Below are positions 12,158-23,112 of a stretch of 64,000 nt of DNA, in pieces. Each line of letters begins with the position of its first letter. Within the stretch, counting starts at the first letter, position 1. The notes under the pieces were generated by a model that was given only the letters and a program-made list of their open reading frames with translations, did no database searches and was not told the DNA's origin. Origin of the DNA: Rhodamnia argentea (Eukaryota; Streptophyta; Magnoliopsida; Myrtales; Myrtaceae); assembly GCF_020921035.1 (NCBI RefSeq), contig NC_063152.1:11484001-11548000 (forward strand). The letters run 5' to 3'. The position numbers were made by a program, and so were the translations under genes.

Positions 12158-13045
12158 TTTGGCGAAAAGTACCAAAAAGTCGTAAATCTATTGCTTTAAT
12201 ATTAATTTACTCCTAAACTTTTTAATTTGGCCAATTTAGTTTTAAACATTTTTATATTGGCACCAATTCGGTTCATCAGGTCAATTTAAGCTGGAAATTG
12301 CTCATGTGGACGCTAACGATTGCATGTCGCACGGTTGGCGCCGATTGAGATATTTTTTTATAATTGTATGCGGCACGACCATCCTACGTGGCACCCCTCA
12401 TCCATTTATGTATGCACTTTTTCAACCACCGAAACTTGTCAAACAAGAAAAATGTGCACCGTTGATGGACCATTCACCTGTGAGAAGTGCTCTACGACTC
12501 ATTATAGTGTTGTCCAAAAAGTTCTACACATATTGCACTTTTGTTAATTCGATCATAAACCTTTTTAATTTTTTTAATTGAGCCCTAAACTTTTTCATAG
12601 TTTTGCCAATGAAATTCATCTTGTCAATTTTGGCCAAAAATCACCGATGTAGATGCCGACTATCCCACATTGGCATAGTCGGCGCCGAAATTGATAATTT
12701 TTAGAATATTTTTATATTTTTTAGACTATTTAATAATTTTTTATTTCTTTTGACTTTTATTTCTTTTCTTTTCTTTCTTTTCTTTTCTTTTTCTTTTATC
12801 AATGATCGATGAGGGTCATCGGGCATCGCCGGCTATTGGGTGAGAGTTGCAACCCTCGCCCACACCTTTTGCTAAGAAAAGAAAAAATGGAAAAAAATAT
12901 TATAAATTCATTAAAAAATTTCAAGTCAAGAACGACGGTACCATGCTAATAGTTTCCAGCCAAAATTAGCTGGATAGACTCAATTGGCAAAATTAAAAGG
13001 TTTATGACTAAATTGGTAAAAGTGTAATAGATTTAAGATTTTTTT
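12158..13045. repeat. Fold-back repeat family B, copy 1
   Basis: Starts with phrases such as AAATCTATTGC and CCTAAACTTTTTAATTT and ends with their inverse (AAAAGGTTTATGACTAAATT). Two copies of a GTGGACGCTAACGAT/GTAGATGCCGACTAT block lie inside, with a GC-rich core near 12800-12870. The arms are imperfect inverted repeats. Relatives lie at 15225-15450, 33868-34585 and 51880-51985. The element is non-coding and its transposon class was not determined. Confidence 0.65.
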
Positions 13046-14034
13046 TGTTTTAGACAATCTTATCCGTGCACCAAGAATACAAGGTTGGGAATAAGAAAGA
13101 GAGGAAGAGAAAAATGATAGTGACTGAAAAATCGGAGCTCTTGATAACGGTGATTATTGCAATTATATTGTCGCTTAGCTTTGGTACTATGTCAGGTCTG
13201 GAACATGCGCTTGTCCTATTTGTTTGGCCAGTCCTGTCCCCGTGCACGAGAAAAATGAAGGGAATTGCTCTTCCGTCCTCCACCAATTGTTGATTACTTT
13301 TAGAATAATCCTTATGAAATAGGCAAAGATCAATCATATCATACGGTGATGAACTAAAACTTTACTTAGTGTGTGGAGGCTGAGTGATAAAACAATTGCC
13401 TCCGATATTATCAATCCCGCTCCGTTCTTTTCTCACGCGGATCAATTTGTCAACCGGTAGTTCTTTGCTTCGTCTTGTTTTTCTCGATTTAACATTTTGC
13501 ATGTATTTGTCACATCAATTTGCATATAATAAATCACGGCCATCCAACGTGGCGGATCGACATGAACAATTTGTGGATCTACACCACAAGACCACCTCCA
13601 AAGCATGACCACCGGCCACAATCGCACCTCCGATTGGGCCTTCGCCGCTCCCCGCTGCCGCTATGGGCCAGCCCCGAGCACCAACACCACTCTCTTTGTG
13701 TACTCCTCCACCTCGGATCGGACACCGCCGAGCCCATGCCCGATCTTTCACTATTTGATGCATCGTTCTTGTTTGAAGCTAATTTACCATATCAACGTTG
13801 ACAAACTCCAATGCCGTCTTCCTCTCTTACTCCTGTTCTTACAGACCGACCTCCATGCCGCCACTATCCGAGTCACCGTCTCCACCTCTCTTTGCTCTCG
13901 TGGTTCTCTATTAGGTAATACGGATGCGATCAAATCACAATTGGTCCCCCGCCACCCACCCCCCCCCTCCCCCACCACCACCACCACCACCCCAACCCCC
14001 CCTCTCTCTCTCTCTCCTATGGTGTGCTAGCTGT
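13046..14034. other. Intergenic DNA with C-rich and CT tracts
   Basis: No supported gene. A C-rich tract (CCACC repeats, about 13949-14003) is followed by a short CT run at 14003-14017. Open frames here lack family similarity that I recognise. Confidence 0.4.
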
Positions 14035-14155
14035 CAGATCCAATCATCGAGATCTCGAGAAGTCGTAACTTTTAACGAGGCCATCCGATTTTGAGGTATT
14101 GGAACTTTTTTACCCGATTAACTTAATCCATTTCAAAGTCAAGTCATAATATTTA
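14035..14155 (+). repeat. Dispersed direct repeat, copy 1 (120 bases)
   Basis: Aligns by eye along its length with 15034-15155 (shared phrases ATCCAATC, CCATCCGAT, TTACCCGATTA, TCAAGTCA, AATATTT). Moderately diverged, same orientation, 1 kb apart. Confidence 0.7.
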
Positions 14156-15033
14156 CAACAATGCAAGAATCGCGTCTTCTCCAAAGATTAGACCGAAACT
14201 TGGAAAAGTTTCCTTCGCAAGCTTTTCGTGCACAAATTTCAAGTAAATTAGACATAAGGCAAAAAAGATATGTTTAGTCAAAGTTATGTCAATATATATA
14301 TATGTGTGTGTAGGCTGGCGGCTCCCAATAGGCACTCGCCAAGTGATGTTTCAAACGTGGGGCCCGGCGTTGTGTAGGGCCCAAGACCTCCCGCAAATAG
14401 TGGTCGGTTTTCCTATTTTCGGAGAAGGTAAATAACTTCAACTTCTTTTTTTTTTTTTTTTTTGATATCCAGATCCGTCGGTCGTAATGGAATCAACTCG
14501 CCACCTGCCATTTGGGCGGGACGAAGACCCTTTCCGACGGCGACTATACTTGGAGGGAGGGCGGCTCCGCAGCCCACCAGCAAGGCCCCCCCACTTAAGT
14601 TCGAAAAACACGTTGGGAGAGTTTCGAGCCCCCGACTATCGTCAAAGGTTCAATTCTCACCAAACACGCCATGCTCATGGTGGGTAACTTCATCTCTCTT
14701 TAGTTTGTGTTTCTTCCTAGAATTTTCGATAGCATCTTGATCTTACGTTGAAGGGAAAATCCAATGTTTTGGAGGAGAGCTCGATCCAAGAAAGGTGGCA
14801 CGACGTCTAGGTAAGGGTTTGAAAACCGCTTTTTGGAATAAAAATTAGCCGGCATATTGCTGTACTTACCCTAGAAAGTTAAACAAATATAGTTGTTAGA
14901 TCACCAATAAGCTTTTCTTGAAAACATAGAAATAATATTGATACAATTCCTTAAAAGTTACAAAAAAGGAATAACGATTTAATATGGTTACTCTATCGGC
15001 ACGTCGCCTTATCGTTGATGGCATGCTACTCTT
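14156..15033. other. Intergenic DNA with poly-T and short GC-rich segment
   Basis: Includes a T run at 14446-14463 followed by a GC-rich stretch (14490-14620) that resembles part of a degraded retroelement. No family was identified and no gene is supported. Confidence 0.35.
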
Positions 15034-15155
15034 CACATCCAATCGTCAAGATCTCATGGCATTGCAACTTTCAACAACGACCATCCGATCTTGAAATTTC
15101 GGGAATTGTTTACCCGATTAATTATTGCATCTTAATGATCAAGTCACAATATTTC
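15034..15155 (+). repeat. Dispersed direct repeat, copy 2
   Basis: Partner of 14035-14155, described there. Confidence 0.7.
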
Positions 15156-15224
15156 TAAGAGGAAGAAGATGAACAGTAACAAGAAAAAGAAAGAAAAGAA
15201 AAAATTTAAAAAAATTAAAACATA

Positions 15225-15450
15225 TTAAACTATTGTTAAAAATTGCCCCGTCAACTCCAACTGGGTCCACGTCAATGCCGGTTGGTCAAAGATGGCCGGA
15301 TGAACTAAATTGAAAAAAAAATATAAAAAATTTAGGACTAAATTGGTACAAATACAAAAGGTTTAGAACTAAACTAACAAAATTAAAAGATTTAGAATTG
15401 AATTAAAAACAATGCAATAGGTTTAGAACTGTTTTGATAATTTTCCCCAA
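15225..15450. repeat. Partial copy of fold-back family B
   Basis: Carries the GTCCACGTCAATGCCGG block and the terminal phrases AGGACTAAATTGGTAC and CAATAGGTTTAGAACT found in the full copies at 12158-13045 and 33868-34585. Only one arm is present. Confidence 0.6.
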
Positions 15451-15544
15451 AAATGCCAGCATTTGGAAATTAAAGAATCAAATATACCATACTATGTGTG
15501 AATGAAATTGATGGATGATACTAGACAACTTTTAGCACAATTAT

Positions 15545-17575
15545 AATATGGTAGTGCAATTAGAAGTATGATATATGCTATACAATGCACTAGACCGAAT
15601 ATAGCGTTTATAATGGCATAAGTAATATTCTTCGTTACGTAAAGAAAGAAGTAAATTATTGTCTATTTTATGGAAGATAACCAGCAGAATTAGAAGAATA
15701 TTCAGATGCTAGTTGGATAATTAGCACAATTGATAACAAGTTGACATGTGGATAGGTTTTCAAGCTTGCAAATGGTGTAGTGTCTTGGGCATCAAAGAAG
15801 CAAACATGTGGAGCTCATTTAATGAGGAGATATGAATTTATAGCACGGTCAATGGTGTCGCAACTTAAAATTTGAAGTTTCAAGTTAATGGATTACCAGA
15901 TTAATTAATTGGATTAACGAACCTAGTTCGAACTCTCCCAAGCTTTATCGATTCGCAACTTAAGATTCAAGCGATTACTAGGAAAACGATTTTAACTTTT
16001 AGAGCCGTCACTAATCATTTTTGATAGGCCGATTAGGAACCTAAATAAAATAGCAAGAGAAAACTATTTATTTATATGAACCATTGATTTAAGAATTCGG
16101 GGACTTGGTTAATTTTTCAATTAATGCACTTTTAGTACCAACTTCATGAAAAATGTTCAATTAGGCAATTTTGATGAATTTTGATTTGAAGTTCAAAGGT
16201 GCAATTTTTTTAGATTTCTTTGGATGAGTTTTTGTTTTGTTTTTGTGTTATTTCGAAAATAAAAACTAATAAAAAATGATACTGAATTGGTTCAAGATTA
16301 TCTTAAAGGTTTCGGAATTAATATGTATTAAACTTCAAAATTATAGAAAAAAAATCTTTTAAATGCTATGTCTACATTTTTTAAAGTCAGAATGAATTCA
16401 AAGATTTTTATTTATTGAATATGATAATCCTATCTTTCTAAAAAAACTGATGAGATGTGGTTTTTAAGAAACCATATCTTGGTACATCTTTTTTAAGTTT
16501 CTTTGATTCGTGAGATGAATTAAAAGGTGAGCCATCAATTTTTTTTTAAAAAATTTCGATTTTATGACATGAATTTAAATTACAATTGCAAAGCTTTTAA
16601 TTAAAGGATAATTATCGCTATTTCTTTTGAATCAAGTTTTGATCTAAAACTTGAAAGATCAACTCTTAAATTCGAAAAACCCACTATGTAAATAATTCCG
16701 TCTAAAGCCCGATAGATAGACTTATTTCCATATATGCGGTTGCGAATTAGAAAATTTCCTAATTTATCACATGATTAAAAATTTTTGGGTATCTAGAGTA
16801 TATTCAAAAGATTTCCAAATTCGACCAGAATATCACAAGATTCCAAGAATATTCACGTTGAAATCACAATCTTTCAAATTAGGCAAGCCAGTTTTGCAAA
16901 ATTTTTCATAGTGCTTAATTTAGACGTGCAACTTCTCTTTTTTTTTTTTTGGTCTAAAACTTCTCAATTTTTTTGGTATATTGCAATGTTCTAAATCAAG
17001 TAACAATATTATTGAAATATGCAATTCAATTGGAAATTTATTCAAAATAATCAACCAAAAATATTGAAAGCATTCAAAATAGGAAATATACCCAAATTGC
17101 TTGTCGGATTTGATTCGCTCACTCCAAGCTTTGCACTTCGGACCGAACGGTGCGGGAACCTCCACGGCTCGGCCTGGTACGGCTGGACTCCTCACAGTGA
17201 CGACAGCAGCTGTTCACAGCGGCACATCGGTGGCGTTTTCGAAGCTGGAAGACCCCCACAAAGACCCCCCCAAACGTTTGCTTGCTTTGATCGAGGAAGC
17301 TTTACTTTGGAACCTGCAAGGAAAAGAAGAGTATCAAATTTTTTTTGTGGCTTTCTTTTCCTTTGTCTGTGATGTGTCTAAGGCATACAATAAAATGTGT
17401 AATGAAAAATCTAGACATATTAGTTTGCGGCATGAGTATGTTCCACAATTAACTACTGATGGAATTATTTTCGTAATCTATCTCCGGACAAATAATAATT
17501 TGGTTGATCCATTAATTAATGGACTTTCAAGAGGTTTAGTTAGCAGTACTACCAAAGGAATGAGTCTTAGACCAA
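15545..17575 (+). pseudogene. Ty1/copia reverse transcriptase/RNase H remnant, interrupted
   Basis: 15545-15855 translates, with several stop codons, to the end of a copia reverse transcriptase and RNase H: MIYAIQCTRPNIAF, then LEEYSDASW with the catalytic Asp, then VSWASKKQT. The C-terminal part resumes at 17368-17575 (AYNKM, KSRHISLRHEYV, LVDPLINGLSRG, TTKGMSLRPI) in one open frame. The roughly 30 residues expected between the two parts are missing, and about 1.5 kb of unrelated DNA lies there. Confidence 0.85.
15856..17360 (+). repeat. Tat/Ogre-like LTR fragment inserted in the copia remnant
   Basis: Begins TGTCGCAACTT inside the copia RNase H. It contains phrases typical of Tat/Ogre-type gypsy LTRs: GCCGTCACTAATC, GATTAGGAACCTAAA, GAATTCGGGGACTTGG. 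No coding domains and no second LTR were seen, so it may be a solo LTR or a truncated one. The right edge is not defined. AATGG precedes the left edge, but no matching duplication was found on the right. Confidence 0.5.
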
Positions 17576-17580
17576 TTTAC

Positions 17581-18490
17581 AATAGTCATATATCATGGAA
17601 ACCCAACTTTGCAACTTTACAATTTCTAATGAAATTGTCAAAGTTAAATGGGTAACAACAAGCTGTTATATCTTAATAATTCTCGAGTACTAGACAGGGT
17701 TAGTACTCATGGAAAATTCGGAGAATAAGTGTAAGCAACCACCCTTAATGAAGTTTAGGTTTTGGCAAGGCAAGGCTAATAAGTTGGAAACTTCACCTAT
17801 AAGAACATGAGAAGGGGTGTCGCTTCTAAGGAAAGTAATAGGAGCAGCACAAGGTCATAAAAATGCGAAGGCATAGGAAATTCCTAATTGAATGTGTGTA
17901 AATTCACGTGTGATTATTCGGTTAACAAATGAAATCACCGGTTCAAAGTTCTTTTAACTACCATTGATTTTGTTAGTGAAATTATTTACACTCGTTGAAG
18001 GTTCCAATGTTAACGGATGCCTTTTTCATGTATGACTTTATTTGAATAAGTACAAATAACAAACTAAATGAGGGATTATTGAAATAGATTGTTATCTATA
18101 AATAATTAAAAGAACATGAAGAGAAGTGAGTGTTGACATGAAGAAAAGTAATTAGTCGAACTGAAAACTAGTGATGGTTCGGATAAGGTACATATTTTTC
18201 AAAAGATGCGTTGTTTGGTTATTTATAAATAGAATCAAATCACACATCATTCTTCACAACTTCCTCTTCTTCATAATTCCCTCTTCTTCTCTTTTTTCTA
18301 CAAGTCTGACAACACGTTCAAAGTTAAGTTTTAGGAGGGAAGTGAAGAAATTAGTGAACTTGTTTCTTTGTGAGTTTAATTATGTATCCCGAAGGTATAT
18401 TTACTTGAAATCCGACAACAACAATAGTGGGGCAGATAGTACCTTAAGAATAGTTACCGTCGTCACACGTCAAAGTATTAAAGAAGTATG
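17581..18490 (+). other. Probable 3' non-coding region and LTR relic of the copia element
   Basis: Follows the C-terminal RNase H fragment directly. It is AT-rich, with a TATA-like stretch (TATTTATAAATAG near 18220) and a pyrimidine-rich leader as in copia LTRs. No partner LTR was found, so the limits are guesses. Confidence 0.35.
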
Positions 18491-18599
18491 AACTTCTGCT
18501 CACAATCAAATTTTCTCAGACACTCCCAAATATTTTACCTATTCTTGGCAGTCGGTGCATCTATCGAATCACCCCCAAGACTATGAAAACGTTTGACTA

Positions 18600-18807
18600 A
18601 AGGAGAGGGAGACAGAGAGAGCTGTTAGACACGTGACATTGAATGCTGCTTATTATTCCCGCATTACCGTATTATCCCACTTTCTCTTCCTTGCTTCTTC
18701 CTGGGAGCTCATCCTTCTAAAGCTATCCTAGCTGCCAAATTCACCCTTCATTTCGCATGAATTTGACTCGCGTTTCATTGCCATCTGTCCTACCCATCAT
18801 TTGTCTC

Positions 18808-18856
<49 letters not shown>

Positions 18857-19100
18857 TCTTCGTCAACGTCAAGAGAAGATAGAGAAAGACGAGACCGTTG
18901 GCCCTTCCCTCCTCTATTAATGCTCTACTCCCTCCTCTTCCCTCTCATTGGCTTTGCTTTCAAGAGAGAGAGAGAGAGAGGGGTTGCAGATAGAGAGGAA
19001 GAGGGAGAGGCCGAAGCATTCCGTGGCTGGACGGAGCTGGTGAGTGGCTTTTGTTTTGGTTGTGATTTCTGGTTTTTTTTTCCTCGTCATGGTGAAGTAA
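18600..19100 (+). other. Orphan promoter/5'-leader-like segment
   Basis: A long CT microsatellite (18810-18853) is followed by TATTAATGC, a pyrimidine-rich stretch, a GA run (18963-18980) and GGAGCTG followed by GTGAGTGG, a good 5' splice donor at about 19040. The order looks like a plant promoter plus non-coding first exon. No coding exon was recognised between here and the ankyrin gene at 20606, so this is either a relic or a distal leader. Confidence 0.35.
18810..18853 (+). repeat. CT microsatellite
   Basis: A near-perfect run of about 22 CT units. Confidence 0.95.
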
Positions 19101-19484
19101 GTTCAGCCGTAGATTTTTGTCTGTTCACGTATTGTTGGCGCGAAGAAGGTCTTCGTTTTTGTCATGTATCTCGTCGATGCCATACTCTTTGGCATCATTT
19201 GCAATGTGTTAAATTACTTAAATATCAAATCACGATCCCATCTACCCGTTTAAAAATCAATTTTAGCATAAATTATGACACTAATGGTATCAGAGTAGGA
19301 TGTTATTTCCCTTCTTATAATGTATTTTCAAAATGAATATCCTTTTGTTCTGCGAGAAACTTACTACTGAATAATCCCAAGTTTGGATCGCTAAGGAAAA
19401 TGACTTAGTGGTATGAACCACTTATGCTTAATTTTGAAAAGTTGAATAATCTTTTAAAAATCGGAATTCATTTCCAAAATATGG

Positions 19485-19815
19485 CTAGATCCCGGTGCTT
19501 GGACATGGGTAGGGGTACCCTCACACCTGTGCCTAGTCCTTGGCGGTTAGGCTAGGCTCGGGTTTATAAAGGCTAGGCCTAGGACATCGTCTTCGTGTCC
19601 AAGTTCCAGCAGTCATGTCTAGGTACCCGGCTCCCGTGCATGAGTTGTTGGTACTCGAGCTCGGGTCCACCAAGGCCAAGCCTAGCTCCTCGACTCGTGT
19701 ACTCGGTCTCCTAGTGGTTGGGTTCGAGAAACCCTTGCTCTTGTGCCTATGACCTAGTCCCGGGTGCCCGAGCCGGGTTCCGGGCACCCGAGCCTGAGAT
19801 TCCGGAGGTCCACCC
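19485..19815. repeat. GC-rich degenerate repeat with GCCCGAGC-type motifs
   Basis: About 330 bases much richer in G and C than the surroundings. Recurring phrases are GGGTGCCCGAGC, GGGCACCCGAGCC, GTACTCG, GGCTAGGC and CCTAGTCC. The phrases are partly inverted relative to one another. It is non-coding and the family is unknown. Confidence 0.5.
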
Positions 19816-19962
19816 AATAAGAAACTTCTGTCTTTTCACTTTTTCTTTCTCATTTTGGTGCTTTGCAATTTGATCTTCATTCACTGCGAAATATCTAAAA
19901 CCTTTAGAAATATATAAATGGGCATAATTTTTCTTTTTCTAGTTTGTTAAAACTTTGAAAAC

Positions 19963-20368
19963 GAGGCTAAAGTACATTAGAAGTGTCAAAACTTGTATAC
20001 GACGCTCACTTTAATGTCAAAATTTTTAAAATGATCACTTAAGTGTCAATTTTTTTAAAAAACGATCACTCAAGTGCCAAATTCTTTTAAAATGATCATT
20101 TCAGTGCCAATTTCAATTTGAGCTGACGTGGCTTGCCGGAAATCTGACACGTGCTATTTTTTATTAATATTCGAGCCGACGTGGCTTGGTAGAATTGACA
20201 TCGAAGTAATTATTTTTTAAAAAAAATTGACACTTAAATGATCGTTTTTAAAAAAAAGTGACACTTAAATAATCGTTTTTCAAAAAATTTGCCACTTAAG
20301 TGATTGTTTTGAAAGTTTAAAGTCAGTGCCGTACACAAATTTTAACACTTGTAATGTACTTAAGCCTT
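19963..20368. mobile_element. Fold-back MITE-like element with terminal inverted repeats
   Basis: The left end AGGCTAAAGTACATTAGAAG and the inverse of the right end AGGCTTAAGTACATTACAAG match along about 38 bases with few mismatches. The arms hold several variants of AAGTGTCAATTTTTTTAAAAA. The core has two copies of GACGTGGCTTG. No coding capacity. Confidence 0.75.
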
Positions 20369-20605
20369 GAAACGACATCTGAAACTTTGGCGTGAAAGTG
20401 AACAAGTAACTTTCAATCCAAAAGAAAGAGGAAAAAGAAACCAGCCTAGCTCTGATTTCCTTGTTCTGAATCGGATGATGACCACGATAGATAATCTATG
20501 ATAGATGTAATGAAATGATACAGTTGCTCAAGTGATTTTCTTTCCTCAGAAAATATCAATTGGCTCCTGAAATTTGTTCATCATTATCACTTTGAACTCC
20601 CAGAT

Positions 20606-23112
20606 ATGGATGTGAACCCACCTATAGACGGGGAGATGTGGCAGGAGAGAAGGCGGAGACTGGAAGCATTACTCAGGACCAACCCGAGCGAGCGAGAGCA
20701 GGAACCTGCACAGTCCGACACCGATCGGAGCAACCGAGACCAGGATCCTGCACAATCCGACACCGACTCTGCACAATCCGACACCGACTCCAACACGAGC
20801 GAGCAGGATCCTGCACAGTCCAACAAGTTTATGGATCCTCCGCTATACTTCGCAGCAAAGGGTGGAGACGTCGACAGGTTCATCAGAGCTCTGGAGGATT
20901 ATTGCGCCGAGGAAGGAGTGTCGTTGCCAATCGTTCTCGGTCTAACCAGCCCCTCCGGGAATACACTGCTTCACGCTGCGGCAGGTATATTGAAAAGGGA
21001 GTGACCCTCACATTTATTCTTTGTTTTGCGCATTTTAAAATCCTCCAACTTTCGCGCTCAAACTAACCCGACGTCAATGGAAAACAGAGAGTGATGATAT
21101 TGTCAGAGCAATCATCGATTTTGTCCCTGAGAATTTGATCTCGGCGAAGAACTCCAGATCAGAGACTCCTCTGATCATCGCGGCTAGAGCGGGGAAAACC
21201 AATGTTGTGGAGCTTCTTCTTCCCCGGGGGAATCCCAGATACTCTCGCAGGAACAATAACTCCGCTCTGCACGAGGCCGTGAGGAATCGGCATTGCGAGG
21301 TGATCCGTCGGCTGGTGAGTGCAGAACCCAAGATGCTGTACTGGACGAACAAACAGAGCAAGTCTCCATGGTGCCTAGCAGTCGAAACAGGGAACGTGGA
21401 GGTTCTCAATTGCTTATTGGAAGCGGCAAATGATGGCGAAGAGGAGAGGAGATTAATCGAGGCTCAAAGGGTTATTTCCGGCATGTCACCTGTTCATCTC
21501 GCCATTATGTACCAGAAGAAGGGTAAGCACTACTTTCACGCTCTCGCTGCTTCTTTAATCTTTCTTGGCCCCTCTCTTGTTTTCTTCATTTTGGTTTCCA
21601 CTGGTGGTGTGTAAATCAAGTTTCACAAGCAAAGTCTAGTTACTGTCCTATGGGGCAAGACTGTGAGCTCAATGATGAAATTCTCGCGGGTGGATTTAGC
21701 TATGCTGACAGAGATGTGGGAAAAGATGCCGCAGCTATTCGAATTGAGAGATGCGGATCACCGCCTTCCACTCCATTTTGCCGCGTACACGAATTATCTC
21801 GATGGAGTGAAGTTCATGATCGAGAAGTCCCCGAAGAGCGTCCTGAAGCGAAGGCTTGGAAATGGCTATCTTCCTATCCATGTCGCTTGCTTAATGGATC
21901 ACGTCAGGATCGTCGAGGAGCTGGTGCTGCAATGGCCAGACCCCGCAGAGTTCATATCATCGGAATGCGAGAACATTCTTCACGTGTCTGCGAGTTACGG
22001 ATCCATTTCAACTGTCAAATACATACTGAAAGATCCCAAGTTCGGTCACCTCGTAAATGCGAGAGATTCCGACATGAATACGCCTCTGCATCTGGCTGCA
22101 TTGAACTGGCAACCTTCGGTCTTGCTTCTTCTTGCACGAGACAGAAGAGTTGATCTTAAGCTGGTAAATAAGAAGAACATGACGGCTCTCGATGTAGTCG
22201 AGCAGCACATGAAAGGAAGGGATGCTCCCCTTAGGAAGGTAAGACCTTTTACACTTTTGTCTCAGTCAGATCTGTAACATAGTTGCGGAAAATCATAATG
22301 TTTTTGGCCTCTTTTTAAGTGTTTTGACTCACTTCTTGCAGAGGTTAACACAGATAATCTTGGCATCTGCTGGGACACCGAGAAGTGGAGAATTAGCTAT
22401 CTGGGATCCAACCCGTCAGAGCAAAGGGAAAGAACTGGAACCGCCGGAATTGGATAGACTCAAGGAGGAGGCGAACACTCGCATGGTTGTGGCAACGCTC
22501 GTGGCCGCTATGACTTTCGCTTCTGGTTTTTCCGTCCCCGGAGGATACAATGGTTCTGACCCGGGAGCTGGAATCGCCATATTGCTCCACAAAGCCATGT
22601 ACAATGTCTTTGTGATTTCCAACTCCATCGCCATGTACAGCTCCATAATCGCACTCGTGATCCTCCTCTGGGCACAGATTAATGATCCTCACGTGGTGCG
22701 GAAAGCCCTTTTGAAAGCAAGGTTCCCGTTGCTGGTAGCTCTTGCCGCGATGCCCCTGGCATTCATGGCGGGCGTCTACGTGACCGTAAACAAACTCGCT
22801 TGGCTCGGGATTGTTGTCTTGGTCATGGGATCCGTCGCGCTCTTCATCATCTTGAGTTTCTATCTTTTGGTGTACATCCCCCTTGGGTACACCCATCCTC
22901 TTGTTCGTCGCTTCACCGACTTGATTATTGTGGTGGGTATTTCGATGTCCGGCAGCGTGACGGCAGGGAATGGGATTGCGAAACGTCCAGCTATTAGCTC
23001 AACAATCAAGGCCGAGCGCCCGCCGCCCCCCCTCCGCGCCCGCGGGGCGCTTGTTATCGAGAACATAAATGTTGCCAAACAAGCAAGAAAGAGGTCAAAT
23101 GAGTTATTATGA
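20606..23112 (+). CDS. Ankyrin-repeat protein with C-terminal PGG membrane domain (ACD6/ITN1-like)
   Basis: Four exons: 20606-20984, 21088-21522, 21700-22238 and 22342-23112, with phases 1, 1 and 0 matching at each junction, giving 707 residues. A polar N terminus (about residues 20-72) with repeated AQSDTD phrases is followed by about ten ankyrin repeats (73-430; for example GNTLLHAAA, LPLHFAAY, LPIHVACL, NTPLHLAAL). The C-terminal PGG domain (about 490-690) has four predicted membrane helices and the signature VPGGYN. Related proteins sit in the plasma membrane or ER and act in salicylate-dependent defence (ACD6) or salt responses (ITN1). The substrate or partner here is unknown. The exon 3 acceptor at 21699 was chosen because it restores phase and the conserved LTEMWEKMPQLFELRD. 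An AATAAA lies at 23157. The function is inferred from family only. Confidence 0.9.

Noticed and set aside
13605-14030. 141-codon plus-strand frame
   Set aside because: It runs into CCACC and CT repeats, and no domain was recognised.
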